Origin: a virus
IMG/VR virus record: IMGVR_UViG_3300031774_001724
Span: 1-28,559 of that record
Reading direction: 5' to 3' (one strand)
DNA length: 28,559 nt
Below the pieces are notes generated by a model. That model saw nothing but the letters and a program-made list of their open reading frames with translations, searched no databases and was not told the origin of the DNA. Position 1 is the stretch's first letter, and every line of letters begins with the position of its first letter. Position numbers and translations under genes: made by a program. This document shows, piece by piece, positions 20,087 to 28,537 of the stretch.

Positions 20087-21069
20087 ATATAACAATAGCA
20101 AGACTTCGTTCATTTGTAAAATACAATGGACCTTTAGAAACAGTATTAGATAGTTTCTTTGAAAACTATGTGAAGTGGATGAAAGCAAATCCACAACATA
20201 ATTACGATACTTACAATGTATCATTCGATAATGTCAGACCTAAAAGAACGCCTGAGACTATAGAATGGGCAGACTGTATTGTAATACCAAGTGATTCAGA
20301 ATTCAGATATCATGGTGAGTTGCAGATGAACCCTAAAGACCTTGCAAAGTCAAATGAACATATGGATGCAATTAGACCTTTCTTTGAGGGTAAACATGTT
20401 ATCATGTTCTGTAGTGATAGGGCAGATACAGAAGAGTTATATATCAATGAAGTATTCAAAGGTATCAATTTAAAATCATTCACTAAAATCGATGAGATAG
20501 ATTTCAGTGGAAACATTCACGGCATGAAGTATCACTTTATAAATACTTTAAAAAACCCATTGGCCGAAATGGTTGGGTCATCTAAGACTCACGACTTTGG
20601 ATATTGGGGTCGTATGAAACACGGCCACGATAGAGAGAAGACCATTCGCCAAATTTATCGTAGTGACCTTTCATGCCAACTTATTGGTGGTATGCCATCT
20701 GGTGTAGAGAGAAAGTCTAAATGGATAAAAGACTGGAAGAAACTCTATCCTTTGTTAGAGGGTTGTAGAGAAACATTGTGTTTCAATTGGTTAGATGAAA
20801 CTGCAACCACCTCTAGATATGTTGAGGCACTTGCAATAGGTATTGTACCCTTTGTATGGAGAAACTATGATTGCAACAATACATATAGAATTGATAAGTG
20901 GCAGAGAGTTTACACATTTGAAGAGTTCCTAGAAAAATCATTAGAGTTGAGAGATGATACCTTTAGAGAAGAAAAACTAGAACTGGCAAGACAAAACTAT
21001 TCAGAAGTTCATCTATCAGAAGAGGAATACTATGAAGAGTTTGCGAGGAGAATGAACGATGCTTTTTAA
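20083..21069 (+). CDS. Glycosyltransferase-like protein (328 aa)
   Basis: No firm family match. The layout suggests a GT-B-type transferase: an N-terminal domain with WADCIVIPSDSEFRYHGEL and HVIMFCSDRADTEE, then a second domain with GYWGRMKHGHDREKTIR and a nucleotide-sugar-site-like region ETLCFNWLDETATTSRYVEALAIGIVPFVWRNYD, where the E in YVEALAIGIVP resembles the conserved Glu of many GT-B enzymes. Position behind a cytidylyltransferase supports glycosyl or glycerol-phosphate transfer, perhaps onto DNA, protein or a host glycan. The start overlaps the previous stop (ATGA); the stop overlaps the next gene by 11 nt. Confidence 0.55.
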   Translation: MNITIARLRSFVKYNGPLETVLDSFFENYVKWMKANPQHNYDTYNVSFDNVRPKRTPETIEWADCIVIPSDSEFRYHGELQMNPKDLAKSNEHMDAIRPFFEGKHVIMFCSDRADTEELYINEVFKGINLKSFTKIDEIDFSGNIHGMKYHFINTLKNPLAEMVGSSKTHDFGYWGRMKHGHDREKTIRQIYRSDLSCQLIGGMPSGVERKSKWIKDWKKLYPLLEGCRETLCFNWLDETATTSRYVEALAIGIVPFVWRNYDCNNTYRIDKWQRVYTFEEFLEKSLELRDDTFREEKLELARQNYSEVHLSEEEYYEEFARRMNDAF

Positions 21070-21367
21070 AGAAGTATATCAAGTTGTAGAAAGTCCACTT
21101 GAAAAAGATGCAGGCATTGAACTTGTAAGTGGTGAGTGGAAAGGTTTAGTATATCAATATGGTGATGTACAGTTTGTCAATGGCGAACCTCAAATGAACT
21201 TCAAAAGAAACATAAGAAGGATGCCAGAAGGTGTCGAAGGCACAGAGGAGGCAATTCAAGAATTACTAAATAATAGTGAATTAAACAATCTCATGGGTGA
21301 TATTCTAGTTGAATTAATTCAAGAGCAAATCAAAAGAGAAGAGGAATCAAAAAATGGCAAGAAGTAA
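21059..21367 (+). CDS. Hypothetical phage protein (102 aa)
   Basis: Unrecognised. GCGAGGAGAATG provides a good ribosome site before ATG 21059. The N-terminal half looks strand-rich (ELVSGEWKGLVYQYGDVQFVNGEP), the C-terminal half helical and acidic (EEAIQELLNNSELNNLMGDILVELIQEQIK). It overlaps the gene before by 11 nt and the one after by 14 nt. Confidence 0.68.
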   Translation: MLFKEVYQVVESPLEKDAGIELVSGEWKGLVYQYGDVQFVNGEPQMNFKRNIRRMPEGVEGTEEAIQELLNNSELNNLMGDILVELIQEQIKREEESKNGKK

Positions 21368-21515
21368 TCTCAAATTTACAAAAGTAGAAGACGGCGTAAC
21401 CGTTGGATACTATTTTAATTGTGAAGAAAGTGACTATGAAACTTTCAAAGCTGATAAAGAATCAGAGGGTTATACATTCGATTCGAATAAAACTCCAGAA
21501 CCAATTTCAGAGTAA
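21354..21515 (+). CDS. 53-aa hypothetical protein
   Basis: ATG at 21354 inside the end of the previous gene, with GAGGAA 8 nt upstream. The product is acidic and soluble (MARSNLKFTKVEDGVTVGYY, then CEESDYETFKADKESEGYTF), probably a small alpha/beta fold. The frame fills the gap between the 102 aa gene and the lysozyme gene, which supports it. Function unknown. Confidence 0.6.
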   Translation: MARSNLKFTKVEDGVTVGYYFNCEESDYETFKADKESEGYTFDSNKTPEPISE

Positions 21516-21532
21516 TTAATTAGGAATTAATA

Positions 21533-21991
21533 ATGAATAAAGATGTTTTAAAAGAACAAATTAAGAGACATGAAGGCGAAGTCCTTGAAGTCTATGAAGA
21601 TTCTCTAGGGTACTTAACCTTAGGGGTTGGTCATCTTATTAGAGAAGATGATGCAGAATTTGGAGAACCAGCAGGTACTCCAGTCAGTCAAGAAACTGTC
21701 GATAGATACTATGAGGCAGACTTTGACAAACATGTTGATGAAACTATACACCTATTCGAATCTAAGGGTGGTGAAGACTTCTATAGTCTTCCAGAAGACA
21801 TTCAACATGTACTAGTCAACATGACATTCAACTTAGGTGGAAGTCGTTTTGGTAAATTTAATAACATGTGGAAAGGAGTTGTTTCATGCGATTGGGAAAA
21901 AATGGCAGTCGAAATGGAAGACTCAAAATGGTTCGGTCAAGTTGGAAGAAGGTCAGTAGAACTACAAGACATGGTTCGAAATTGTGAATAG
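21533..21991 (+). CDS. T4-type lysozyme (GH24 endolysin)
   Basis: Cleaves the glycan strands of peptidoglycan for lysis or entry. The 152 aa protein (T4 lysozyme 164 aa) keeps the catalytic triad with T4 spacing: E14 (KRHEGE), D23 (YEDSLGY) and T29 (LTLGVGH), corresponding to T4 E11, D20 and T26. DIQHVLVNMTFNLGGSRFGKF and EDSKWFGQVGRRS match the rest of the T4 fold. No signal peptide, so it would need a holin or act as part of the virion. TAGGAA precedes the ATG at 21533. Unlike T4, where gene e lies elsewhere, it is placed among small genes ahead of gene 43. Confidence 0.92.
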   Translation: MNKDVLKEQIKRHEGEVLEVYEDSLGYLTLGVGHLIREDDAEFGEPAGTPVSQETVDRYYEADFDKHVDETIHLFESKGGEDFYSLPEDIQHVLVNMTFNLGGSRFGKFNNMWKGVVSCDWEKMAVEMEDSKWFGQVGRRSVELQDMVRNCE

Positions 21992-22274
21992 TGTCAAATG
22001 TATCAGATTAGATACAGGTGAAGTTCTGATTGGATTTGTAGAGAAGAAGTGGAATGGAGATTATATAATCTCAGAAGCTCAAGTATGTGTAATGGAGGTA
22101 AAAGATGGAACTATGGAAGTCAATTTGGCGCCGTGGATTCCCTTTGCCAAAGATTACACCTTCACAATCAATTCAGGCCTCATACAGACGGTGTTTGAAG
22201 CAAAGCCCCAACTCGAAACTAATTTTAAAGTTGCGACAGGCAACAACCTCCAAAGAGGCAAAGTAAGAAAATAA
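21984..22274 (+). CDS. Sm-like small phage protein (96 aa)
   Basis: Starts at GTG 21984 overlapping the lysozyme stop by 8 nt. The pattern VKCIRLDTGEVLIGFVEKKWNGDYIISEAQVCVM resembles an Sm/LSm-like strand-bent-sheet fold seen in small phage proteins, and WIPFAKDYTFTI follows. An RNA-binding role would fit that fold but is not shown. Confidence in the gene is good, in the fold moderate. Confidence 0.65.
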   Translation: MNSVKCIRLDTGEVLIGFVEKKWNGDYIISEAQVCVMEVKDGTMEVNLAPWIPFAKDYTFTINSGLIQTVFEAKPQLETNFKVATGNNLQRGKVRK

Positions 22275-22276
22275 TT

Positions 22277-22513
22277 ATGGTAGACTTTATGAATAGAGTT
22301 CTCGTTGCACAGGTCAAACAGGCCGATGCTCAGATTGAGAAACACAAAATAAATATTGAAGTATTAACAAAGAACGCAGTTGGTGTCGCAGAACATCCTG
22401 ACACAATGGAAACAGTAGAGAAAGAACTAGAAAAGATTTCATACTGGACAGATATTAAGTCAGCAGTTGTTAATAATTTCGACTTCGAATCTAAAAGAAC
22501 ATTGACAGAATAG
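22277..22513 (+). CDS. Conserved small phage protein ahead of gene 43 (78 aa)
   Basis: Helical, charged protein (MVDFMNRVLVAQVKQADAQ, ending SKRTLTE). Similar small proteins (pattern ADAQIEKHKINIEVL and VGVAEHPD) occur in marine T4-like phages; function unknown. No clear Shine-Dalgarno; the ATG is 2 nt after the previous stop. The promoter for gene 43 lies across its 3' end. Confidence 0.68.
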   Translation: MVDFMNRVLVAQVKQADAQIEKHKINIEVLTKNAVGVAEHPDTMETVEKELEKISYWTDIKSAVVNNFDFESKRTLTE

Positions 22514-22530
22514 ACCTACTGTAGTATACT
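22502..22530 (+). promoter_or_regulatory. Sigma70-like promoter directly before gene 43
   Basis: Perfect TTGACA (22502-22507), 17 bp spacer, TATACT (22525-22530). Transcription would start at about 22537, the A of the gene 43 ATG, so the message would be essentially leaderless. A 7-bp dyad TACTGTA (22517-22523) / TACAGTA (22531-22537) surrounds the -10 box. Confidence 0.8.
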
Positions 22531-22536
22531 TACAGT

Positions 22537-25044
22537 ATGGATTTTTACACAAATGTATGTCGCACTCGTGACAAAATATTAGCGATTGGTTATCAGAACG
22601 GAAAGAAACAAAAACTTTCCGTATCTTATCGTCCAAATCATTTCATTCCCTCAAAGAAAAGCGCTACGCCTTACAAGGCACTTGACGGCAGACCACTAGA
22701 TGTAGTCAACTTAGACTCAATGGGTGGTGCAAGAAAGTTCAAAGAAAAGTATCAAGGCATAGACGGTTTTGAAGTTCATGGTTACGATAGGTATGTGTAT
22801 ACTTACATATCAGATAAGTTTCCTGGCAAGATAGACTTTGATGCAAATGCAATCAAAATTGCCACACTTGATATTGAGTGTGAATCAGAAAATGGTTTTC
22901 CAGAACCAGGCGAAGCAATAGAAAAGGTCAACGCAATCTCAATCAAACCATTCGGTAAGTCTTGTGTTGTATTTGGTCTAGGTGAATGGGAAACAGAATC
23001 AGATGTAATCTATATCAACTGTAAAAATGAGGCACATCTACTAACAGAGTTTATTAAATACTGGCGACAAGAATGGTTCGATATCATTACTGGTTGGAAT
23101 GTAGATGCATTTGATATGACTTATCTTTGTAATAGAATCGATAGACTATTCGGTGAAGATGCACACAAAAAGTTATCGCCATGGAATATGTCTTCTAGTA
23201 GAGAGTTTTTACAGAATGGTTATCAGAAGACTCAGATATTTGACTTGTATGGTGTCAACATCGTAGACTACTTAGAACTATATCGTAGGTCTACTTTTCA
23301 TAACCAAGAGTCATACAAACTAGATTACATCGCTCACTTTGAATTAGGTAAGAAGAAACTAGATTATTCAGAGTATGGTTCATTGCATACCTTATACAAA
23401 AACAATTACGCAAAGTACTTAGAGTATAATGTTAAAGATGTTGTTCTCGTAGAAGAACTAGAAGACAAACTAGGTTTCTTAGACTTGACTCAGGCAATGG
23501 CGTATGATGCCAAGTGTAATTACATCGACACATTCGGTATGGTTAAGTATTGGGAAACAATCATCTACAACTTCTTAAAAGAACAAGGAGTTCAAACACC
23601 ACCTCAAAAACGAAACGAGAACAAGACGAATCAGATTGCAGGTGCCTATGTTAAAGAACCAATCACTGGTGGTCATAATTGGGTTATGTCATTTGACTTG
23701 AACTCTCTATATCCTCATTTGATTATGCAGTGGAATATTTCACCAGAGAAAATGATTAAGGGTCATAGACAAGATACGAATGTAGAATTGATGTTGCACA
23801 AGAAAGTGGACTTATCTATTGCTAAGAAGATGAACGCTACAGTCGCACCCAATGGTGTAATGTTCACACGAGATAAACAAGGTTTCTTTCCTGAGATTAT
23901 GGAAGTCATGTACGATGAGCGTAAGGCATGGAAGAAAAAGATGATTGAGTATCAGAAAGTCAAAGAGAAGACTTCTGACCCTAAAGAGATTAAGAAACTA
24001 GATACTCTTATTAAGAGGGCATACAACAATCAACAAGTAAGAAAGATTGCACTTAACTCAGCATATGGTTCTATGGCGAATCAGTGGTTTGCTTTCTTTG
24101 ACCCAAATCTTGCAGAGGCAATTACTTATTCTGGTCAGTTAGTTATCAAATGGTCAGAGAAGATAGTCAACGAATATCTAAACAAGATACTTAAAACAGA
24201 CAATGAAGATTATGTCATTGCAATGGATACTGATTCAATTTATCTCACAATGGATAAATTCGTAGAAACAGTTATGCCTGGCGAAACAGACAAAGACAAG
24301 ATATGTGATTTCTTATCTAAGGCAGAGTCTAAGATAGAAGATGTACTTGATGCAGGTTTCGAAGACCTTGCAGATTATACCAATGCATATCAACAGAAAA
24401 TGGAAATGGGTCGTGAAGTAATTGCAGACAAAGGTATATGGACTGCAAAGAAAAGATATATTCTAAATGTATTTGATAATGAGGGTGTTAGACTAGAGAC
24501 ACCTAAACTCAAACTTATGGGCATTGAGACTGCAAAGTCATCAACTCCTTTGTGGGTGAGACGAAGACTAGAAGATGCAATTAAGATTGTCATGCGTGGT
24601 GATGAACAGCAGTTATGGGACTTTGTAGAAACTGCAAGAAAAGAATTCAGAGAACTTCCGCCAGAAGATGTTGCATTCCCTAGAGGGTGTAAAGGTCTCA
24701 TTCAGTATGCAGACCCAACTCACATCTATGGCAAGGGTACACCAATTCATGTCAGAGGTTCATTACTATTCAATCATAGACTTAAAGAAATGAATCTACT
24801 GAAGAGATATGAACCTATTCAAAACGGTGAGAAGATTCACTTTACATATCTTACTATGCCAAACCCTATCAATGAGAATGTGATATCATTCACTAACTCA
24901 TTACCAAAAGAATTTGATTTACATAGATTTGTAGATTATGATTTGCAGTTTGATAAATCATTTATCGAACCATTACGAAACATCATAGGACATATTAACT
25001 GGAATGTAGAACCAGTTGCGAGTTTAGATTCCTTTTTTGGATAA
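22537..25044 (+). CDS. 43: DNA polymerase (T4 gp43-like, family B)
   Basis: Replicative polymerase with 3'-5' proofreading. The 835 aa protein (T4 gp43 898 aa) has exonuclease I motif DIE at D112/E114, polymerase motif A SFDLNSLYP with D387, motif B KIALNSAYGSMANQW, and motif C MDTDS with D564 and D566. All catalytic residues are present. It uses the gp45 clamp through its C-terminus, which here ends in DSFFG, similar to the T4 clamp-binding tail. No Shine-Dalgarno is seen; the promoter lies at the start. In T4 a hairpin at the gene 43 ribosome site binds the polymerase for autoregulation; the dyad here may play a comparable part. Confidence 0.96.
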   Translation: MDFYTNVCRTRDKILAIGYQNGKKQKLSVSYRPNHFIPSKKSATPYKALDGRPLDVVNLDSMGGARKFKEKYQGIDGFEVHGYDRYVYTYISDKFPGKIDFDANAIKIATLDIECESENGFPEPGEAIEKVNAISIKPFGKSCVVFGLGEWETESDVIYINCKNEAHLLTEFIKYWRQEWFDIITGWNVDAFDMTYLCNRIDRLFGEDAHKKLSPWNMSSSREFLQNGYQKTQIFDLYGVNIVDYLELYRRSTFHNQESYKLDYIAHFELGKKKLDYSEYGSLHTLYKNNYAKYLEYNVKDVVLVEELEDKLGFLDLTQAMAYDAKCNYIDTFGMVKYWETIIYNFLKEQGVQTPPQKRNENKTNQIAGAYVKEPITGGHNWVMSFDLNSLYPHLIMQWNISPEKMIKGHRQDTNVELMLHKKVDLSIAKKMNATVAPNGVMFTRDKQGFFPEIMEVMYDERKAWKKKMIEYQKVKEKTSDPKEIKKLDTLIKRAYNNQQVRKIALNSAYGSMANQWFAFFDPNLAEAITYSGQLVIKWSEKIVNEYLNKILKTDNEDYVIAMDTDSIYLTMDKFVETVMPGETDKDKICDFLSKAESKIEDVLDAGFEDLADYTNAYQQKMEMGREVIADKGIWTAKKRYILNVFDNEGVRLETPKLKLMGIETAKSSTPLWVRRRLEDAIKIVMRGDEQQLWDFVETARKEFRELPPEDVAFPRGCKGLIQYADPTHIYGKGTPIHVRGSLLFNHRLKEMNLLKRYEPIQNGEKIHFTYLTMPNPINENVISFTNSLPKEFDLHRFVDYDLQFDKSFIEPLRNIIGHINWNVEPVASLDSFFG

Positions 25045-25047
25045 ATA
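25040..25047 (+). promoter_or_regulatory. Late-promoter-like motif GATAAATA before iscU
   Basis: Seven of eight matches to TATAAATA, with the ATG of iscU 6 nt beyond its last base, exactly the spacing seen at 7186-7199. It overlaps the gene 43 stop. Chance occurrence in AT-rich DNA is possible. Confidence 0.3.
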
Positions 25048-25052
25048 ACTCT

Positions 25053-25475
25053 ATGGCATACTCAAAAAAAGTAGTCGATAGATTCGAAGAAGTCTTGAAC
25101 AATCCATCAAAACATGGAGTCGGAAGATTCGACCCAAATGACCCAAATGTAGTGACCGGTTTAGCTGGTGCACCTGCATGTGGTGATGTAATGAAATTAG
25201 ATTTAAAAGTAAATCCTGATACTGAAGTTATTGAAGATGTCAAATTTAAAACTTATGGGTGTGGTTCTGCTATTGCAAGTTCATCTTTATTCGTAGAACT
25301 CTTAATGGGTAAAACCATGACTGAGGCACAACTGATTAAAGATAAAGAAATTGCAGATGCATTAGAACTACCGCCAATCAAATTGCATTGTTCTGTTCTT
25401 GCAGAAGATTCTATAAGAAAGGCATTGAAAGATTGGGCAGAAAAAACTGCACATAGAAAACATAATCAGGTATAA
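25053..25475 (+). CDS. iscU: IscU-like Fe-S cluster scaffold protein
   Basis: Scaffold on which [2Fe-2S] clusters are built before transfer to target proteins. The 140 aa protein is nearly collinear with E. coli IscU (128 aa), with GAPACGDVMKL, FKTYGCGSAIASSSL and LHCSVLAED. Cluster ligands C43, C70, C113 plus H112 and D45 are all kept, as is the HscA-binding motif LPPIK (106-110; LPPVK in E. coli), so it should work with the host IscS/HscA system. An insertion of about ten residues follows the N-terminal helix. No other isc gene is present. Confidence 0.94.
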   Translation: MAYSKKVVDRFEEVLNNPSKHGVGRFDPNDPNVVTGLAGAPACGDVMKLDLKVNPDTEVIEDVKFKTYGCGSAIASSSLFVELLMGKTMTEAQLIKDKEIADALELPPIKLHCSVLAEDSIRKALKDWAEKTAHRKHNQV

Positions 25476-25478
25476 AAA

Positions 25479-25919
25479 ATGTATAGATATAAAGTAAACA
25501 TAGTGAAGGTAGTCGATGGTGATACAGTAGATGTAGATATTGATTTAGGGTTCGGTATGGTGTATAAAAAACAGAGAGTAAGAATGTTAGGCATCGATAC
25601 TCCTGAAAGCCGAACAAGAGATTTAGTAGAAAAGAAATTTGGTAAAGCATCTAAAAAACATCTTAAAACAATTTTAGAAGAAGCAGAATCAATCGAACTA
25701 GTATCACACGATAAAGGAAAGTTTGGAAGAATCTTAGGAGATTTGTTCATTGGTTCAAATGAAACATCTGTAAATCAACAGATGATTCTTGACCACCATG
25801 CAGTCGCATATACAGGTGGTAATAAAGAAGAAACTGAAGCTGCCCACATGGCAAACAGAGAAGTATTACTAGAACAAGGTGTTGTAGTTTTAGAGACACA
25901 ATCAGAGTTAGAACTATGA
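25479..25919 (+). CDS. Staphylococcal-nuclease-like (thermonuclease) family nuclease
   Basis: Ca2+-dependent phosphodiesterase fold. In the 146 aa protein KVVDGDTVDVDIDLGF carries the metal-binding Asp residues, RMLGIDTPESR carries the catalytic Arg and Glu, and GKFGRILGDLF the second Arg (R87 in S. aureus nuclease). No signal peptide, so it acts inside the cell, perhaps on host nucleic acid or in phage DNA processing. It starts 3 nt after the iscU stop without a clear Shine-Dalgarno, and its stop overlaps the next small gene (ATGA). Confidence 0.88.
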   Translation: MYRYKVNIVKVVDGDTVDVDIDLGFGMVYKKQRVRMLGIDTPESRTRDLVEKKFGKASKKHLKTILEEAESIELVSHDKGKFGRILGDLFIGSNETSVNQQMILDHHAVAYTGGNKEETEAAHMANREVLLEQGVVVLETQSELEL

Positions 25920-26092
25920 CAATCCATATAATGGATATATTTTACATGATTATGATTGCAATCATATTTGGTTTTATAATTCATTTAGAAACTCAATGTA
26001 AAATGATACTAGAAATTTTAGAACAACAATCTAAATACAAAAGTTGTCGTGAAGACTTTCCAGAATTAGAAGAAAACCTACTAGACAAATAA
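25916..26092 (+). CDS. 58-aa membrane-anchored microprotein
   Basis: ATG overlaps the nuclease stop (ATGA). A hydrophobic N-terminal helix (MDIFYMIMIAIIFGFIIHL) is followed by a charged helical tail with two or three Cys (CKMILEILEQQ, SCREDFPELEENLLDK). Coupled translation supports it; function unknown. The -35 box of the uvsX promoter lies in its last codons. Confidence 0.65.
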   Translation: MTIHIMDIFYMIMIAIIFGFIIHLETQCKMILEILEQQSKYKSCREDFPELEENLLDK

Positions 26093-26110
26093 CACATCTT
26101 CTAGTATACT
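26082..26110 (+). promoter_or_regulatory. Sigma70-like promoter for uvsX, with palindrome on the -10
   Basis: TAGACA (26082-26087), 17 bp spacer, TATACT (26105-26110). A perfect 14-bp palindrome TCTAGTATACTAGA (26100-26113) covers the -10. It drives uvsX, which has TGGAGAAG before its ATG. Confidence 0.85.
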
Positions 26111-26143
26111 AGATTAGTATATTACATATTATGGAGAAGTGAA

Positions 26144-27199
26144 ATGTCATTTATAAAAGATTTAGTCAAAGCATCAGGCAATGAATACGCAGGAGTAGTT
26201 TCCGATGGCGTCAATGCTGGTGATGTAGATTCATTCGTAGATAGTGGGTCGTACATATTTAATGCTTTGCTGAGTGGGTCACTATATGGTGGTCTACCCA
26301 AAAACAAAATCACCGCAATCGCTGGTGAATCAGCAACAGGTAAAACTTTCTTTGCATTGGGAATGGTAAAACAATTCCTTGCAGATAATCCTGAATCTGC
26401 TGTTATCTACTTTGAGTCAGAGTCCGCAATCAGTAAAGCAATGATTGAAGAAAGGGGTATAGACTCAGATAGAATTGTTATCGTGCCTGTGGTAACAGTA
26501 CAAGAATTCAGAAATCAGGCAATCAATATTCTCGACAAGTACTTAGAGACACCAAAGGATGAAAGACCTCCGATGATGTTTTGTTTAGACTCACTTGGTA
26601 TGTTATCAACTACCAAAGAGATACAAGATACTGCTGACGGAAAAGAAACCAAAGACATGACTCGTGCCCAAATTACTAAGGGTGCATTTAGAGTATTAAC
26701 TTTAAAACTAGGTCGTGCAGGTGTTCCAATGATTGTGACTAATCATACATATGATGTGATTGGTTCTATGTTTCCTCAGAAAGAAATGGGTGGGGGTAGT
26801 GGTCTCAAGTATGCCGCTAGTTCAATCATCTATCTTTCAAAAAGAAAAGAAAAAGAGGGTACAGAAATCATTGGAAATATTATACACTGTAAGAACGCCA
26901 AATCAAGATTGACTGTAGAAAATAGAATGGTCGATGTAAGATTAACATATGACTCAGGCTTAGATAGATACTATGGTCTGCTAGACATGGCACTTGCAAG
27001 TGGTGTATTCCAGAAGTCAAGTACAAGGGTGTTATTACCAAATGGCAAAACAGAATTTGGTAAAACAATTAACAACAATCCCGAAAAGTATTTCACTCCA
27101 GATGTAATGGAGAGATTAGAAAAAGTCGCAAACAATTATTTTAAGTATGGAAGCAATGAGAATAGAACAGACAATCCTGAAGAACCTGATTCAGAGTGA
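26144..27199 (+). CDS. uvsX: UvsX recombinase (RecA-like)
   Basis: Strand-exchange protein for recombination-dependent replication. The 351 aa protein has Walker A GESATGKT at 61-68, Walker B region [12 protein letters not shown], and the UvsX-specific stretch [37 protein letters not shown] (given in part) with the DNA-binding loop. Length matches T4 UvsX (391 aa) minus a tail; the C-terminus is acidic, as in RecA-family proteins. It has its own promoter and overlaps the helicase gene by about 50 nt. The uvsX-41 order is conserved in T4-like phages. Confidence 0.95.
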   Translation: MSFIKDLVKASGNEYAGVVSDGVNAGDVDSFVDSGSYIFNALLSGSLYGGLPKNKITAIAGESATGKTFFALGMVKQFLADNPESAVIYFESESAISKAMIEERGIDSDRIVIVPVVTVQEFRNQAINILDKYLETPKDERPPMMFCLDSLGMLSTTKEIQDTADGKETKDMTRAQITKGAFRVLTLKLGRAGVPMIVTNHTYDVIGSMFPQKEMGGGSGLKYAASSIIYLSKRKEKEGTEIIGNIIHCKNAKSRLTVENRMVDVRLTYDSGLDRYYGLLDMALASGVFQKSSTRVLLPNGKTEFGKTINNNPEKYFTPDVMERLEKVANNYFKYGSNENRTDNPEEPDSE

Positions 27200-28535
27200 A
27201 CAGTTTACACGAAAAGTAATTCCTTTTCTTAAACCTGAGTACTTTGCCGATTCATCTGAGCAGTTGGTGTATAACGAGATAAAATCTTATTTCGAAAAAT
27301 ACACCAAGAGCCCAACACTCGAAGCACTTCTCATAAACCTAGACAATGATACATCTCATTCAGAGAATATCATTACAGGTTGTAAAGAGTTGTTGGGCTC
27401 AATGCCAGAAGAAGAGACACCAATAGATTGGTTAGTAGATGAAACAGAGAAGTGGTGCAAAGATAGAGCAATCTATATTGCAGTCATGGATTCAATCGAA
27501 GTCATTGATAAGAAGTCGCAAAGGTCTACAGGTGAGATACCAGAACTATTGAAAGATGCATTGTCAGTATCATTTGACCAACACATTGGTCATGATGTCT
27601 TAGAAGATGCAGAAGAACGATATGAGTTCTACACAACAGAAGAAGAGAAACTTCCGTTTGACTTAGAATACTTCAACAAGATTACCAAAGGTGGTTTGCC
27701 CAATAAGACATTAAACATTTGTCTCGCAGGTACTGGTGTTGGTAAATCTTTATTCATGTGTCACATGGCTGCAAGTGCATTGATGATGAACAAGAATGTA
27801 CTTTATATTACACTTGAAATGTCAGAAGAAAGAATTGCAGAGAGAATAGATGCAAACATTATGAATGTACCTATGAAAGATTTGCCTGATATGTCTAAGA
27901 AAGAATACGGCAAGAAGATTGGTAGACTTAAATCTAAGACTCAAGGTAAACTTATTGTAAAAGAATATCCTACTGCAGCCGCCCATGCAGGTCACTTTAG
28001 ACATCTATTACAAGAACTAGAGATTAAGAAAGACTTCAAACCTGATATCATCTTTATCGACTATCTAAACATATGTGCCTCTCAGAGAATTAGACCAGGT
28101 GCTGGGGCAAACTCTTATACACTAGTTAAGAGTATTGCAGAAGAACTTAGAGGTGTTGCAGTAGAATGTGATGTACCTATTATGAGTGCAACACAAACAA
28201 CAAGAAGTGGTTTTGGTTCTACTGATATTGGTCTTGAAGATACTTCAGAATCATTTGGGTTACCTGCAACAGCAGACTTGATGTTTGCATTGATTACATC
28301 TGAAGAACTAGAAGAGTTAGACCAACTCGTAGTGAAACAGTTAAAAAACAGATACAATGACCCTACAATCTTTAAGAGATTTGTAATAGGTATCGATAGA
28401 GCAAGAATGAAACTCTATGATGTAGAACAAGAAGCACAAGAAGAATTAGTAGATGGCGAAATGTTAATCGATGATAGTATACCTGTCGCTGATAGGGCAA
28501 GACCTTCAACTAAGTTTAACGATTTTAATATGTAA
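27147..28535 (+). CDS. 41: Replicative DNA helicase (T4 gp41-like, DnaB family)
   Basis: Hexameric 5'-3' helicase at the phage fork. The 462 aa protein (T4 gp41 475 aa) has an N-terminal DnaB-like helical domain, Walker A AGTGVGKS at 194-201, Walker B region [13 protein letters not shown], and the RecA-core motif [14 protein letters not shown] 27147 overlaps the uvsX gene by 53 nt; ATG 27156 gives [12 protein letters not shown], a more typical opening, so the true start may be 27156. The C-terminus is acidic with a final FNDFNM. It works with a primase (gp61) and loader (gp59), which are not in the window. Confidence 0.94.
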   Translation: MEAMRIEQTILKNLIQSEQFTRKVIPFLKPEYFADSSEQLVYNEIKSYFEKYTKSPTLEALLINLDNDTSHSENIITGCKELLGSMPEEETPIDWLVDETEKWCKDRAIYIAVMDSIEVIDKKSQRSTGEIPELLKDALSVSFDQHIGHDVLEDAEERYEFYTTEEEKLPFDLEYFNKITKGGLPNKTLNICLAGTGVGKSLFMCHMAASALMMNKNVLYITLEMSEERIAERIDANIMNVPMKDLPDMSKKEYGKKIGRLKSKTQGKLIVKEYPTAAAHAGHFRHLLQELEIKKDFKPDIIFIDYLNICASQRIRPGAGANSYTLVKSIAEELRGVAVECDVPIMSATQTTRSGFGSTDIGLEDTSESFGLPATADLMFALITSEELEELDQLVVKQLKNRYNDPTIFKRFVIGIDRARMKLYDVEQEAQEELVDGEMLIDDSIPVADRARPSTKFNDFNM

Positions 28536-28537
28536 TT

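Noticed and set aside
20536-20543. TATAAATA and CATAAATA motifs inside genes (also near 5898, 10905 and 11036)
   Set aside because: They lie inside coding regions away from gene starts or without matching context; several are expected by chance in AT-rich DNA.
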